Assembly (NCBI RefSeq): GCF_021129175.1
Contig: NZ_JAJOHV010000019.1
Span: forward strand, 22,622-86,621
Length of the DNA: 64,000 nt
Direction of reading: 5' to 3'
Source: Chromobacterium piscinae
Lineage (GTDB): Bacteria > Pseudomonadota > Gammaproteobacteria > Burkholderiales > Chromobacteriaceae
The position numbers and the translations under genes are program-made. The notes beneath the pieces are model-generated. The model ran no database searches and was not told the origin of the DNA. It saw only the letters and a program-made list of their open reading frames with translations. Of the stretch, positions 10,337 through 18,864 are shown one piece after another (position 1 is the first letter of the stretch; each line of letters begins with the position of its first letter).

Positions 10337-11176
10337 ATGCGCGAACAAAACCAACAGCAGCAGCCGTACGACGGCGAAGACGAATCCAATCTCAACGGCA
10401 AGCTGAAAAAGCGGCTCTGGATCGCAGGCGGCCTGGTCGCCGTCGCGCTGGCGGCCATCCCGCTGATGGACGCGCTGACTAAGCCCAAGGTGGAAATGAG
10501 CAGCGACGCGCAAAGCCCCAGCTCCGGCAAGATCATCAAACCGGCCTCATCGGCCGACGCCGGCGCCATCAGCGTCCAGATCAAACCCGCCAGCGCGCCG
10601 GCCGCGCAAAGCAGCGCCCCGGCGGCCGAAGCCGCCAACCACGCGCCCGCGTCGCCGGCCGAGACCATTCCCGCGACGCCCGACCTGAGCAAGACGCCGG
10701 CTGTCGCCAATCAACAGCCCTCGCACCGCGCCGCGCCGCCAACCGCTCACGCTCAGCAACAGGCCGCGCCCCAAGCGCCGGCAGCAAAACCCGTCACGCC
10801 CCCGTTCCGGGAAGCGCAGGCCAAGCCTCCGGCGCAACGCGCCGCCGCGCCGCGCGCCGAAACCGCCGCAGCAATGCCGCAAAGCGCCGCGCCGGCGCCA
10901 GCAGAGACCAACCCCGCCCCGACGGCGGCCGCCCCCAGCCCGGCCAAGGCGGAACCGGCGGGCAGCTCGGTCGGCTACCAAGTTCAGCTGGGCCTGTTCT
11001 CCAGCATGAGCAATGCGCAAAAACTGGTGCGGGACCTGCAAAAACACGGCATCGCCGCCCACACCGTCACCCGCGTGCAGCTGGGACCGTTCAAAAACCG
11101 CGCCGAGGCGGACGAAGCGATGAAGAAACTGCGCGAACTCGGCTATTCGCCGCTGCTCGCCGCCAGCGGACAGTAA
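10337..11176 (+). CDS. SPOR-domain membrane protein
   Basis: About 279 residues. A short cytoplasmic N-terminus rich in Gln/Glu is followed by one transmembrane helix (residues about 33-50, LWIAGGLVAVALAAIPLMDA). A long Ala/Pro-rich low-complexity linker follows, then a C-terminal SPOR domain (from about residue 210, SVGYQVQLGLFSSMSNAQKL to the end). SPOR domains bind denuded glycan at division sites, so the protein is likely septal, FtsN- or DedD-like. The ATG at 10337 is preferred over a start 32 codons earlier because the helix then sits close to the N-terminus. It is divergent from ndk. The exact role is not known. Confidence 0.85.
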   Translation: MREQNQQQQPYDGEDESNLNGKLKKRLWIAGGLVAVALAAIPLMDALTKPKVEMSSDAQSPSSGKIIKPASSADAGAISVQIKPASAPAAQSSAPAAEAANHAPASPAETIPATPDLSKTPAVANQQPSHRAAPPTAHAQQQAAPQAPAAKPVTPPFREAQAKPPAQRAAAPRAETAAAMPQSAAPAPAETNPAPTAAAPSPAKAEPAGSSVGYQVQLGLFSSMSNAQKLVRDLQKHGIAAHTVTRVQLGPFKNRAEADEAMKKLRELGYSPLLAASGQ

Positions 11177-11208
11177 GCCGACACGGCACTCGAAGCCAGC
11201 CCAAAACC

Positions 11209-11238
11209 AAAGCCCCGGCAAATGCCCGGGGCTTTCTC
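11209..11238 (+). terminator. Terminator after the SPOR-domain gene
   Basis: Ten-base arms AAAGCCCCGG / CCGGGGCTTT followed by CTC, 32 bases after the stop codon. A strong stem with a poor U-tract on the plus strand. Confidence 0.7.
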
Positions 11239-11507
11239 ATTGCCAGGCCACACAGCCACAGCAAACCCCGCCACGCCCGCCCCGAAACCAGCCATGCCGA
11301 ACAACACAACAAGCCAACAGGCGCGACCGAGCACGCGGACGCAAACCCGCCGCAACCCAGGGCCAATCACGACAGAAAATGGATTTGCAGGCTCGCATCG
11401 CTTCAACCTGCCAAGCAAGCGCATGAGAACAAACAAGAGGAAAGAGGCGAAGCCCCGGAAGAGCCTTTCAAGCAGCCGACGCCACCCGAAAAAGGAAATT
11501 GACGCGC
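11239..11507. other. Intergenic stretch with no recognised feature
   Basis: Between the two terminators I see no credible gene. Open frames here run antisense to each other, have no ribosome binding sites and look like chance products of high GC. The sequence is rich in A and C on the plus strand. Confidence 0.5.
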
Positions 11508-11549
11508 AAAAGCAAAAGGCCAGCTCTTTCGAACTGGCCTTTTGCTTTT
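11508..11549 (-). terminator. Terminator of tRNA-Gln
   Basis: Sixteen-base perfect arms (AAAAGCAAAAGGCCAG and its complement) with a ten-base loop, immediately after the tRNA 3' end on the minus strand. The arms themselves supply the T tract. Confidence 0.85.
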
Positions 11550-11554
11550 AATTC

Positions 11555-11629
11555 TGGCAGGCGATACAGGGCTCGAACCTGTGACCCTCGGAATCAAAAT
11601 CCGATGCTCTACCAACTGAGCTAACCGCC
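11555..11629 (-). tRNA. tRNA-Gln (anticodon TTG)
   Basis: The reverse complement folds as a complete tRNA of 75 bases with the CCA end encoded. It has a GGCGG-type acceptor start, D-loop AGTTGGTA, anticodon loop TTTTGAT in a TCGGA/TCCGA stem, and T-loop TTCGAGC. The anticodon TTG reads CAA and CAG glutamine codons. It stands alone with its own terminator. Confidence 0.96.
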
Positions 11630-11988
11630 AACACTTCTCGATACGCGCTGCGTGTCGAGAGGAGAAATATACCCCTTACCCTATACGCTTGCAAGTATTT
11701 TTCGAAAATAATTTTTCAGCCGATCCGCGCCTCAAAGACATGCCGTCCCTAGACATCATTCGTACAGGGATATTACTCACGGCTGAATATTTCAGGATTG
11801 AAACGGAATGGTGGCAAAGTCACCATGATCTTTGTCATAATAAATCGACGAAATATAATGTCATAAACATATTGTTTCGCAATCGAGAAATCCACGCCAT
11901 CGCTCGCCCATCATCCAATGCACCGACGCCGCTGCCGCGCCGGCCAGCGCCGCCAAAAAACAAATGATTCCCGTTCGCAGACTTGCTT
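11630..11988. promoter_or_regulatory. AT-rich region between tRNA-Gln and the LysR gene
   Basis: This 360-base gap is clearly richer in A and T than its surroundings, especially 11690-11880. It must hold the tRNA-Gln promoter (reading left) and the promoter of the LysR-type gene (reading right). I could not assign individual boxes with confidence and see no gene in it. Confidence 0.4.
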
Positions 11989-12939
11989 ATGGAATCCATC
12001 CAGGATCGACAAGCCATGTTGCTCAACAACCGAGTCCGCAAGCTCGACTTTCAGGATCTGGTGATCTTCCAGCTGATCTACAAGCACAGAAGCGCTACCG
12101 AAGCGGCCGAACAACTCAGCGTCAGCCAATCCACCATCAGCTACTGCCTGAAGCGGCTGCGCGATTGCTTCGATGACGAGCTGTTCATCAACTCTCGGCT
12201 CGGCATGAATCCGACCCCGCGAGCCGAAGCGCTGTCGCCCCGCATCCAGAGCATTCTGAACCAGATGGCGGAATGCGCTCAGGACGACGCTGCCTTCAAC
12301 CCCAACGCGGACACATCCTCCTTCACCATCTACGCGCCGGAATATTTCGAGATTCTGGTGATGCCGGAACTGATGAAGAACATCCTGGAAGCCGGCTGCC
12401 GGGTCTCGATCAATATCAAGAAACCAGAAAAAGACCTGCCCTACGCGGATATCGCCAACGGCCAGATCGATCTGGCCATCTTCTTCGGCCCCGGCTTCTA
12501 TCGCACCTACCCCGGCCTTACCACCCAGACATTGCTCCGCGACCATCTGCTGGCGGTGCAGGACGGAGAGGACGACCCGCACCCCCTGCCGCTGAACGAC
12601 ATGCTGGAGAGGCGGCACGTATTCCCCACTCCCTGGATCTCAGACAGCAATATGGTGGACGGCTGGCTGCTCTCCCAAGGCCGCCATCGCACCATCGCGG
12701 CGCGGGCCAACAGCTACTATTCGGCCATCGAGCTGCTGACCGGCACGGATCTGCTGCTGATGCTGCCGCGGCGGATACACGAGCGGGTGAAGCGCCAGCA
12801 GCCCAATATCGGCGCGCGCCCGGTGCCCGACGGCATGCCCGACTTCACCCTGGACATGGTGTGGGGCGCGGCGCTGGCAAACAGCCAGGCCAATATCTGG
12901 CTGCGCCAGCAACTGATCCGCGCCTGCGCCAACATTTAG
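11989..12939 (+). CDS. LysR-family transcriptional regulator
   Basis: About 316 residues. An N-terminal winged helix-turn-helix (residues about 15-75; motif AATEQL-type helix ATEAAEQLSVSQSTISYCLK) is followed by a periplasmic-binding-protein-like effector domain. Such regulators usually control a neighbouring gene in response to a small molecule. The closest gene is the convergent MFS transporter, eight bases away tail to tail, and the upstream gap contains no divergent gene, so the target is unclear. I take ATG 11989; a second ATG at 12016 is possible and neither has a strong ribosome binding site. Confidence 0.9.
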   Translation: MESIQDRQAMLLNNRVRKLDFQDLVIFQLIYKHRSATEAAEQLSVSQSTISYCLKRLRDCFDDELFINSRLGMNPTPRAEALSPRIQSILNQMAECAQDDAAFNPNADTSSFTIYAPEYFEILVMPELMKNILEAGCRVSINIKKPEKDLPYADIANGQIDLAIFFGPGFYRTYPGLTTQTLLRDHLLAVQDGEDDPHPLPLNDMLERRHVFPTPWISDSNMVDGWLLSQGRHRTIAARANSYYSAIELLTGTDLLLMLPRRIHERVKRQQPNIGARPVPDGMPDFTLDMVWGAALANSQANIWLRQQLIRACANI

Positions 12940-12946
12940 CCCGAGC

Positions 12947-14146
12947 TCAGCGCCGCGCCGCCTGGACCGCGAAGTGCCGCGGATATTCGGCTGGACGGAA
13001 CCGCGCCACCATCGCCACCATGCCTGCCGACACCAGCGCCAGCAGCAGCCAGGCCTGGGTGAAGCTGGACGACACGTCCTTGATGTAGCCAGCGATCAGC
13101 GGCGACAGCGCGGCGATCAGATAGCCCACTCCTTGCACGAAGGCCGTCAGTTGCCCGGCGCGGCGCGGCGCGTCCATGTGATCCATCGCCACGATCAGGC
13201 TCATCGGGAATAGCCCGCCGATGCCGAAACCCAACAAGCCGGCCCAGACGATGGGATAAGCGGTCGGCGCCAGAATCAGACCGGAGAAGCCGGCGATCAC
13301 CGAAGCCAGCACCAGCAGCAGCACCGGGCGGCGATCCAGGCTGCGGCTGGCCAGCGCCGGCGTCACCAAGCCCGACACCACTTCCATGCTCGTCAGATAG
13401 GCCAGCAGCAAGCCGGCATGCGTGTCCTGCCAGCCTTGCTCCACATAGAACGGCGGCAACCAGGCCAGCACGCAGGTATAGGATGCGGTGCCCAAGCCGA
13501 AGAAGATGCCCAGCAACCAGGCTCGCGGTCGGCTGGAGAACGACTCCGCCGGCGCCGCCGCGCCCTGCTCGGCGGCGGAAAACGACACGATCTCGCCTCG
13601 GATCGCGTACCACGCGGCCAGCGCCACCGCCGCCAGCGCCGACCAGGCGGCCAGCGCGTGTTGCCAGCCACCGAACCAGCCGCCGATGAAAGGCGATGCG
13701 GAGGCGGACAGCGCGGCGCCGCCCATGATGGCGGTGACGTACACCCCCATCAGCAGCGCCACCGCATCCGGAAAACGGCTCTTGATGATGCCCGGCATCA
13801 CCGACTGGATCACGGCGATGCCCGCCCCGGCCACCACCGCGCTCAGGATCAGGTCGAGCGCCGTCGACGCGTACAGCCTGGCCAAGCTGGCCAGGCCGAT
13901 CACCAGCAGGGAAACCGCGATGGAGCGGTGCTCGCCCCAGCGCGCCGCCAGACGCGCGCCGCGGAACATCGCAAAACCCATCGCCAGCACCGGCAGCATG
14001 GTCAGCAAGGAAATCAATGTGTAGCTCAGGGGAATGCCGCTTCGGATCGAGGTCAGCAACGGCCCGATGGCCGCCATCGACGGCCTGAGGTTCAGGCCGA
14101 CCAGCACCAACGCCAGGATCAGCGGCGCGCGGGAAGATTGGTTCAC
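12947..14146 (-). CDS. CynX/NimT-type MFS transporter
   Basis: A 399-residue major facilitator protein with twelve predicted hydrophobic segments. The N-terminus, with LVGLNLRPSMAAIGPLL, is the hallmark of the cyanate/2-nitroimidazole transporter group (CynX, NimT, YeaN, YycB). These are inner-membrane exporters or importers of small organic anions and drugs; the substrate here cannot be told from sequence. It is convergent with the LysR gene. No cyanase or nitroimidazole gene is nearby. Confidence 0.88.
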   Translation of the reverse strand: MNQSSRAPLILALVLVGLNLRPSMAAIGPLLTSIRSGIPLSYTLISLLTMLPVLAMGFAMFRGARLAARWGEHRSIAVSLLVIGLASLARLYASTALDLILSAVVAGAGIAVIQSVMPGIIKSRFPDAVALLMGVYVTAIMGGAALSASASPFIGGWFGGWQHALAAWSALAAVALAAWYAIRGEIVSFSAAEQGAAAPAESFSSRPRAWLLGIFFGLGTASYTCVLAWLPPFYVEQGWQDTHAGLLLAYLTSMEVVSGLVTPALASRSLDRRPVLLLVLASVIAGFSGLILAPTAYPIVWAGLLGFGIGGLFPMSLIVAMDHMDAPRRAGQLTAFVQGVGYLIAALSPLIAGYIKDVSSSFTQAWLLLALVSAGMVAMVARFRPAEYPRHFAVQAARR

Positions 14147-14472
14147 GCTCTCACTCCATGCTATTCAAATTGACCTGCACATTGAATAGCCACAAGCAAT
14201 GAAACGCAATTCAAAGTTTCGAATCATCTATCGATTTTTTCGCAAACCATCCACCGCCGCGATCAACGATCGCAGGACATCCCGAAACACCCCGCCATCA
14301 GCCTCAGCGCGCACTCCAATTTCGCGCCCGCCGTTTTAAAACTTCTCTCATCAAGAAGACGCAAGTTGACTGCAGGCTTCAAGTCCGCACATCCGAAGAT
14401 TAAAAATCCGGCCATGACCTATCGAAGCAGAAATAAATGAGATTCTTAGAGAAGGGAATATACGGAAAAGAA
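14147..14472. other. Gap upstream of the MFS gene
   Basis: About 325 bases containing the promoter region of the transporter (reading left). Short AT-rich stretches lie at 14160-14240. I find no gene with a ribosome binding site and no RNA motif I recognise. Confidence 0.4.
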
Positions 14473-14500
14473 AAGGGCTTAGTCTCTCGACTAAGCCCTT
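14473..14500 (-). terminator. Terminator of tRNA-Thr
   Basis: Perfect twelve-base arms AAGGGCTTAGTC / GACTAAGCCCTT with loop TCTC. On the minus strand the stem is followed by TTCTTTTCC. It lies eight bases after the tRNA-Thr 3' end. Confidence 0.9.
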
Positions 14501-14508
14501 GATCTTTA

Positions 14509-14584
14509 TGGTGCCGGTAAGAGGAGTCGAACCCCCGACCTTCGCATTACGAATGCGCTGCTCTACCAACTGAGCTATACCGGC
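14509..14584 (-). tRNA. tRNA-Thr (anticodon CGT)
   Basis: 76 bases including encoded CCA. The reverse complement starts GCCGGTATAGCTCAGTTGG, has anticodon loop TTCGTAA and T-loop TTCGACT, and differs from the E. coli thrW tRNA only in the acceptor and T stems. The anticodon CGT reads ACG. Confidence 0.96.
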
Positions 14585-14596
14585 GAACCAATCTGT

Positions 14597-14640
14597 AAAA
14601 AAAGCCCTGATTCTCTGAATTTGAAAATCAAGGCTTTTTT
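14597..14640. terminator. Bidirectional hairpin between tRNA-Thr and tRNA-Pro
   Basis: Near-perfect arms AAAGCCCTGATT and AATCAAGGCTTT bordered by A7 on the left and T6 on the right. It can end transcription of the first tRNA-Pro gene on the minus strand. Confidence 0.75.
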
Positions 14641-14646
14641 GAATCC

Positions 14647-14723
14647 TGGTCGGAGTGAGAGGATTCGAACCTCCGGCCTCTACGTCCCGAACGTAGCGCT
14701 CTACCAGGCTAAGCTACACTCCG
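14647..14723 (-). tRNA. tRNA-Pro (anticodon CGG), copy 1
   Basis: 77 bases with encoded CCA. Acceptor CGGAGTG/CACTCCG, D-loop AGCCTGGTA, anticodon loop TTCGGGA in a CTACG/CGTAG stem, T-loop TTCGAAT. It reads CCG. The sequence is identical to copy 2. Confidence 0.96.
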
Positions 14724-14800
14724 ATTCTGCTGCTTTTCGACTTGCGTCGAGGGAAGCTACTTTACCTCAGACTTCATTTTCTGACAAGTAATTTGTTAAC

Positions 14801-14877
14801 TGGTCGGAGTGAGAGGATTCGAACCTCCGGCCTCTACGTCCCGAACGTAGCGCTCTACCAGGCTAAGCTACACTCCG
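14801..14877 (-). tRNA. tRNA-Pro (anticodon CGG), copy 2
   Basis: Identical in all 77 bases to the copy 154 bases to the left. The 77-base spacer between them is unrelated to the flanks and AT-rich. A recent tandem duplication, or gene conversion, keeps the copies the same. Confidence 0.96.
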
Positions 14878-14973
14878 ACGACCACTTACAAACTGCTTGT
14901 CTGAAAAACTGCTGTTGCATCGCTTGCTGCGGTACAATCAACGGCTTCAGAGGACGCGCATTATGGAACAAAT

Positions 14974-15969
14974 ATGTGGTTTAGGCAACTATCTTTTTAT
15001 CGTTTGAGCGGCGAAAGCCTGGTGGGCGCCGATAAGCTGTTGCAGGCATTGGAAAAACGTCCGTTTCAACCCTGCATGGGCCTGGATTGGTTCAGCGAAG
15101 GCTGGGTTCCGCCCGCAGGACACCTAGAAGCGCCGGTCTACGCCGCCCGCGGCAGCCTGATGGTTTCCATGCGCCGCGAGGACAAGGTTTTGCCGGCTTC
15201 GGTGATCCGCGACTTCGTCGAAATGAAGGTGCAGGAGATCGAGGACAAGGAGCTGCGCAAGGTCGGCCGCAAGGAAAAGCTGGCGCTGAAAGAGCAGATC
15301 ACCGACGACCTGCTGCCGCGCGCCTTCGTGCGCAGCGGCCGCACCAGCGCCTACCTGGACATCGCCCGCGGCTGGCTGATGGTGGACTCCGGCTCGTCCA
15401 GCAAGGCTGAAGCGCTGGTCTCCAAGCTGCGCGAGGCGCTGCCGCCCTTCCCCGCCGCGCTGCCGCGCACCCAGATCGCGCCGCACACTGCGATGACCGA
15501 CTGGCTGGCCGCCGGCGAAGCGCCCGGCGGCTTCGAGCTGGACGCCGACTGCGAACTGAAGGACGGCAGCGAAAACGGCGCGGTGGTGCGCTGCAGCCGC
15601 ATCGACCTGACCAGCGACGAAATCCGCCAGCACATCGCCACCGGCAAGCAGGCCACCAAGCTGGGCCTGATCTGGAACGAGAAAATCCGCTTCCAGCTGA
15701 CCGACACCCTGCAACTGAAGCGCATCCAGTTTCTGGACATGTTGCAGGACGAAGCCAGCCAGGCCGGCGACGACCGCGAAAGCCTGTTCGAAGCCACCTT
15801 CATCCTGATGAGCGAAGAACTGGGCGAACTGGTGGAAGCGCTGGTGGAAGCGCTGGGCGGCGTGGAAGACAGCCAGGCGCAGCCGGTGGCCCCCGTGCCG
15901 ACGCAGACGCAAACTCCGCAATCGGCCCCGTCCGACGCGGGCAGCGCCGTCGACGTGCCCTGGGACTGA
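14974..15969 (+). CDS. rdgC: Recombination-associated protein RdgC
   Basis: Ring-shaped DNA-binding protein that limits RecA action and, in Neisseria, supports pilin antigenic variation. The 331 residues match RdgC throughout: start MWFRQLSFYRL, GWVPPAGH near residue 50, DLLPRAFVRSG, DLTSDEIRQHI and DFILM-like ATFILMSEELGEL near the end. The C-terminal tail is Pro/Thr/Gln-rich and extends past the usual end by about 30 residues. The start is at 14974; an upstream ATG is in another frame. Monocistronic with its own terminator. Confidence 0.95.
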   Translation: MWFRQLSFYRLSGESLVGADKLLQALEKRPFQPCMGLDWFSEGWVPPAGHLEAPVYAARGSLMVSMRREDKVLPASVIRDFVEMKVQEIEDKELRKVGRKEKLALKEQITDDLLPRAFVRSGRTSAYLDIARGWLMVDSGSSSKAEALVSKLREALPPFPAALPRTQIAPHTAMTDWLAAGEAPGGFELDADCELKDGSENGAVVRCSRIDLTSDEIRQHIATGKQATKLGLIWNEKIRFQLTDTLQLKRIQFLDMLQDEASQAGDDRESLFEATFILMSEELGELVEALVEALGGVEDSQAQPVAPVPTQTQTPQSAPSDAGSAVDVPWD

Positions 15970-15990
15970 TCCCTCATCCCATCCGCGAAC

Positions 15991-16014
15991 AACCCGGCCC
16001 CGCCGGGTTTTTTT
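15991..16014 (+). terminator. Terminator of rdgC
   Basis: Arms AACCCGGC / GCCGGGTT with a three-base loop and a T7 tail, 22 bases after the rdgC stop. Confidence 0.9.
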
Positions 16015-16133
16015 GCGCCCGCGCGCGGCCCCCCTCCATCATTAAGAAAAACTAACTATCAACTTAAAATAATTGATTTAACAAAACTATCAAACTTGCG
16101 GATACTGCGAGCGTCAACTATCGGGAGAGAGTC

Positions 16134-16196
16134 ATGAAACAGAACTGGCATCAAACCTTGCTGGAAATGTGGTCCGGCTTCGCCTGGCTGCAATGA
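16134..16196 (+). CDS. Possible 20-residue peptide upstream of katA
   Basis: A 21-codon frame beginning ATGAAACAG and ending TGA, preceded at good spacing by the strong ribosome binding site GGGAGAGAG. The peptide, MKQNWHQTLLEMWSGFAWLQ, has three Trp and a hydrophobic second half that could form an amphipathic helix. It ends 41 bases before the catalase start, after the rdgC terminator, and so would be the first cistron of the katA transcript. It may be a leader peptide, a small protein or chance; nothing I recognise resembles it. Confidence 0.45.
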   Translation: MKQNWHQTLLEMWSGFAWLQ

Positions 16197-16237
16197 GTTC
16201 CCTTCCGTAGATTCGCCCCACTCAAGGAGAAAGCAGG

Positions 16238-17683
16238 ATGAGCAAGCACAACCTCACTACCGCGGCCGGCGCGCCGGTCGTCGACAATCAGAACGTGCAG
16301 ACCGCCGGCCCGCGCGGTCCGATGCTGCTGCAGGATGTCTGGTACCTGGAGAAACTGGCCCATTTCGACCGCGAAGTGATTCCGGAACGCCGGATGCACG
16401 CCAAGGGTTCCGGCGCTTTCGGCACCTTCACCGTCACCCATGACATCAGCCGCTACACCCGCGCCGCGCTGTTTTCTCAGATCGGCAAGAAGACAGACCT
16501 GTTCCTGCGCTTCTCCACCGTGGCCGGCGAGCGCGGCGCGGCCGACGCCGAGCGCGACATCCGCGGCTTCGCCGTCAAGTTCTACACCGAGGAAGGCAAC
16601 TGGGACCTGGTGGGCAACAACACCCCGGTATTCTTCCTGCGCGATCCGCTGAAATTCCCCGACCTCAACCGCGCGGTGAAACGCAATCCGTACACCAATA
16701 TGCGCGACGCCAACGCCAACTGGGATTTCTGGACGCTGCTGCCTGAGGCGCTGCACCAGGTCACCATCGTGATGAGCGACCGCGGCATTCCGTCCAGCTA
16801 CCGCCACATGCACGGCTTCGGCAGCCACACCTTCAGCCTGATCAGCGCCAAGGGCGAGCGCCACTGGGTCAAGTTCCACTTCCATACCCAGCAGGGCATC
16901 CAGAACCTGAGCGACGCCGAGGCGGAAAAGCTGGTGGGCCAGGATCGAGAAAGCGCGCAGCGCGATCTGCTGGAGAGCATAGACCGCGGCGATTTCCCGC
17001 GCTGGACCATGTACATCCAGGTGATGACCGAAGCCCAGGCCGACGCTTGTCCCTTCAATCCCTTCGACCTGACCAAGGTGTGGTCGCACAAGGACTATCC
17101 GCTGATCGAAGTGGGCGTGCTGGAGCTGAACCGCAACCCGCAGAACTACTTCGCCGACGTGGAGCAGGCCGCGTTCAACCCGGCCAACGTGGTGCCGGGC
17201 ATCAGCTTCTCGCCGGACCGCATGCTGCAGGGCCGCTTGTTCGCCTACGGCGACGCCGAGCGCTACCGGCTGGGCGTCAACCACCACCTGATCCCGGTCA
17301 ACACGCCGCGCTGCCCCTTCCACAACAGCTATCACCGCGACGGCGCGATGCGGGTGGACAGCAATGCCGGCGCCACCATCGGCTACGAGCCGAACAGCCA
17401 GGGCAAGTGGCAGCAGCAGCCTGCGTTCGACGAGCCGCCGCTGGCGCTGCAAGGCGATGCCTACCACTACGACTTCCGAGCGGACGATGACGACTACTAC
17501 AGCCAGCCTGGCGCGCTGTTCCGGCTGATGACGCCGGCCCAGCAACAAGTGCTGTTCGACAATACCGCCCGCGCGATGGGCGGCGTCGACGAGGCGATCA
17601 AGCGCCGCCACATCGCCAACTGCGCCAAGGCCGATCCCGCCTACGGCGCCGGCGTGGCCAAGGCATTGGGCCTGAGCGTCTGA
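16238..17683 (+). CDS. katA: Haem catalase (small-subunit, KatA type)
   Basis: Monofunctional catalase decomposing hydrogen peroxide. The 481 residues suit the small-subunit clade. The active-site His54 ([12 protein letters not shown]), the distal Asn (VGNNTPVFF) and the proximal haem-ligating Tyr ([14 protein letters not shown], about residue 338) are all present. AAGGAGAAAGCAGG before the ATG is a strong ribosome binding site. The upstream 16040-16110 region is AT-rich with a TATCAA...TTGAT inverted repeat that may be a regulator site (OxyR would be the usual candidate, unproven). Cytoplasmic. Confidence 0.97.
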   Translation: MSKHNLTTAAGAPVVDNQNVQTAGPRGPMLLQDVWYLEKLAHFDREVIPERRMHAKGSGAFGTFTVTHDISRYTRAALFSQIGKKTDLFLRFSTVAGERGAADAERDIRGFAVKFYTEEGNWDLVGNNTPVFFLRDPLKFPDLNRAVKRNPYTNMRDANANWDFWTLLPEALHQVTIVMSDRGIPSSYRHMHGFGSHTFSLISAKGERHWVKFHFHTQQGIQNLSDAEAEKLVGQDRESAQRDLLESIDRGDFPRWTMYIQVMTEAQADACPFNPFDLTKVWSHKDYPLIEVGVLELNRNPQNYFADVEQAAFNPANVVPGISFSPDRMLQGRLFAYGDAERYRLGVNHHLIPVNTPRCPFHNSYHRDGAMRVDSNAGATIGYEPNSQGKWQQQPAFDEPPLALQGDAYHYDFRADDDDYYSQPGALFRLMTPAQQQVLFDNTARAMGGVDEAIKRRHIANCAKADPAYGAGVAKALGLSV

Positions 17684-17697
17684 CGTCAATCCGATCC

Positions 17698-17735
17698 AGC
17701 CGGCGCGCAGGTCCGCCGGCTTTTTTGTTTTTCTT
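17698..17735 (+). terminator. Terminator of katA
   Basis: AGCCGGC and GCCGGCT arms separated by ten bases, followed by TTTTTTGTTTTTCTT. Confidence 0.85.
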
Positions 17736-17742
17736 GATTTAA

Positions 17743-17759
17743 ATGATAATCATTATCAT
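17743..17759 (+). promoter_or_regulatory. Fur box
   Basis: A perfect 8-1-8 palindrome ATGATAAT-C-ATTATCAT that contains the 7-1-7 Fur consensus TGATAATnATTATCA without mismatch; the 19-base form ending at 17757 matches the classical iron box at 16 positions. It overlaps a possible -10 element (TATAAT, 17760-17765). It lies after the katA terminator and before a small membrane protein, so iron repression of that gene is the natural reading. Confidence 0.85.
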
Positions 17760-17791
17760 TATAATAGTAAGACACTCTTGTGAGCGCCGCC

Positions 17792-17968
17792 ATGCAAACC
17801 GTCAGCCCCTTCCCCTCCCGCCGCCAGGCGGGCAAGCCCGAACCTACCCCGCGTCGCCGCTGGCGCCGCTGGCTGGGCCTGGCCATCTTCTGCGCCGGCT
17901 GCCTGCTGTGGCTGCAACACGGCGTGGAGCCCACTCCTCGCCCGGTGGCCGCGTCCGCCGCGCGTTAA
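17792..17968 (+). CDS. Small single-span membrane protein behind a Fur box
   Basis: 58 residues from ATG 17792 (62 from the in-frame GTG at 17780). A basic cytoplasmic N-terminus (RRRWRRW) precedes one transmembrane helix (LGLAIFCAGCLLWL, about residues 31-44). A short Pro/Ala-rich tail of about 14 residues would face the periplasm. Positive-inside distribution supports N-in topology. I know no family for it. The Fur box 30-50 bases upstream suggests iron-starvation expression and a role linked to iron uptake. The following dioxygenase starts about 107 bases later. Ribosome binding is weak for both starts. Confidence 0.55.
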   Translation: MQTVSPFPSRRQAGKPEPTPRRRWRRWLGLAIFCAGCLLWLQHGVEPTPRPVAASAAR

Positions 17969-18074
17969 GCGGATTTATTAAACAATAGTAAACAATTAAG
18001 TGAGAAAACCGACGTTTTTTTAACCGCCATGCCGGCGTAAGCTGTTGCCATACCCTCATTGCAGGCAACAGATC

Positions 18075-18854
18075 ATGACTACCCGACAACCCTCGCTGTT
18101 CATTTCCCACGGCGCGCCGACGCTGCCGATAGAAGACAGCCCCACCCGCCATTTCCTGGAACGGCTGGGCCGCGACTGGCCGCGCCCGCGCGCCATCGTC
18201 ATCGTGTCCGCCCATTGGGAGGCGCGCGCCCTCACCGTCAACCTGCAGCCCCGGCCCGATACGATGTACGACTTCGGCGGCTTCCCGCCGGTGCTGCGCA
18301 CGCTGCGCTACCCTGCCGCCACCGACACGGCGCTGGCCGAGCGCGTGATCGGCCTGCTGGATGCCGCCGGCCTGCCGGCGGCATCCACCGCCGAGCGGCC
18401 GCTGGACCACGGTATGTGGACGCCGCTGATGCTGATGTTTCCCCAGGCCGACATCCCGCTGGTGATGATCTCGCTGCACCACAGGGCCGGCGCCGCCGAG
18501 CACTACGCGCTGGGCCAGGCGCTCAAACCGCTGCGCGACGAAAACGTGCTGGTGATGGGCAGCGGCAGCTACACACATAATCTATGGGAGCTGAGTCCGG
18601 AAGGCAGCGAACGCGCGCCCTGGGCGGCGGGCTTCGCCGACTGGATGGACCAGACGCTGCTGGAAAACCGCCGCGACGACATCGTCCACTGGCAACAGCG
18701 CGCGCCCTACCCGAACGAGAACCACCCCAGCGACGAGCACTTCCAGCCGCTGCTGGTGGCGCTGGGCTCGTCGGACGACGATGCGGTGCCGGTCAAGCTG
18801 CACGACGACTGGCGGATGGGTTCGCTGTCGATGGCGTGCTGGCGCTTCGATTAA
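18075..18854 (+). CDS. DODA-type extradiol ring-cleavage dioxygenase
   Basis: About 259 residues of the LigB superfamily, 4,5-DOPA-extradiol-dioxygenase (YgiD) branch. Candidate metal ligands His12 (ISHGAP) and His47 (VSAHWEA) sit at the expected places, with DHGMWTPLMLMFP and GSGSYTHN further on. These enzymes open catechol rings with non-haem Fe or Zn. The physiological substrate in bacteria is usually unknown; no pathway partner is adjacent. The start at 18075 keeps the conserved SLFISHGAP near the N-terminus. It is convergent with the dihydroorotate dehydrogenase-like gene. Confidence 0.9.
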   Translation: MTTRQPSLFISHGAPTLPIEDSPTRHFLERLGRDWPRPRAIVIVSAHWEARALTVNLQPRPDTMYDFGGFPPVLRTLRYPAATDTALAERVIGLLDAAGLPAASTAERPLDHGMWTPLMLMFPQADIPLVMISLHHRAGAAEHYALGQALKPLRDENVLVMGSGSYTHNLWELSPEGSERAPWAAGFADWMDQTLLENRRDDIVHWQQRAPYPNENHPSDEHFQPLLVALGSSDDDAVPVKLHDDWRMGSLSMACWRFD

Positions 18855-18864
18855 GAAAAACCGC

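Noticed and set aside
16151..17689. 512-residue minus-strand open frame opposite katA
   Set aside because: Antisense to a complete catalase; shadow composition.
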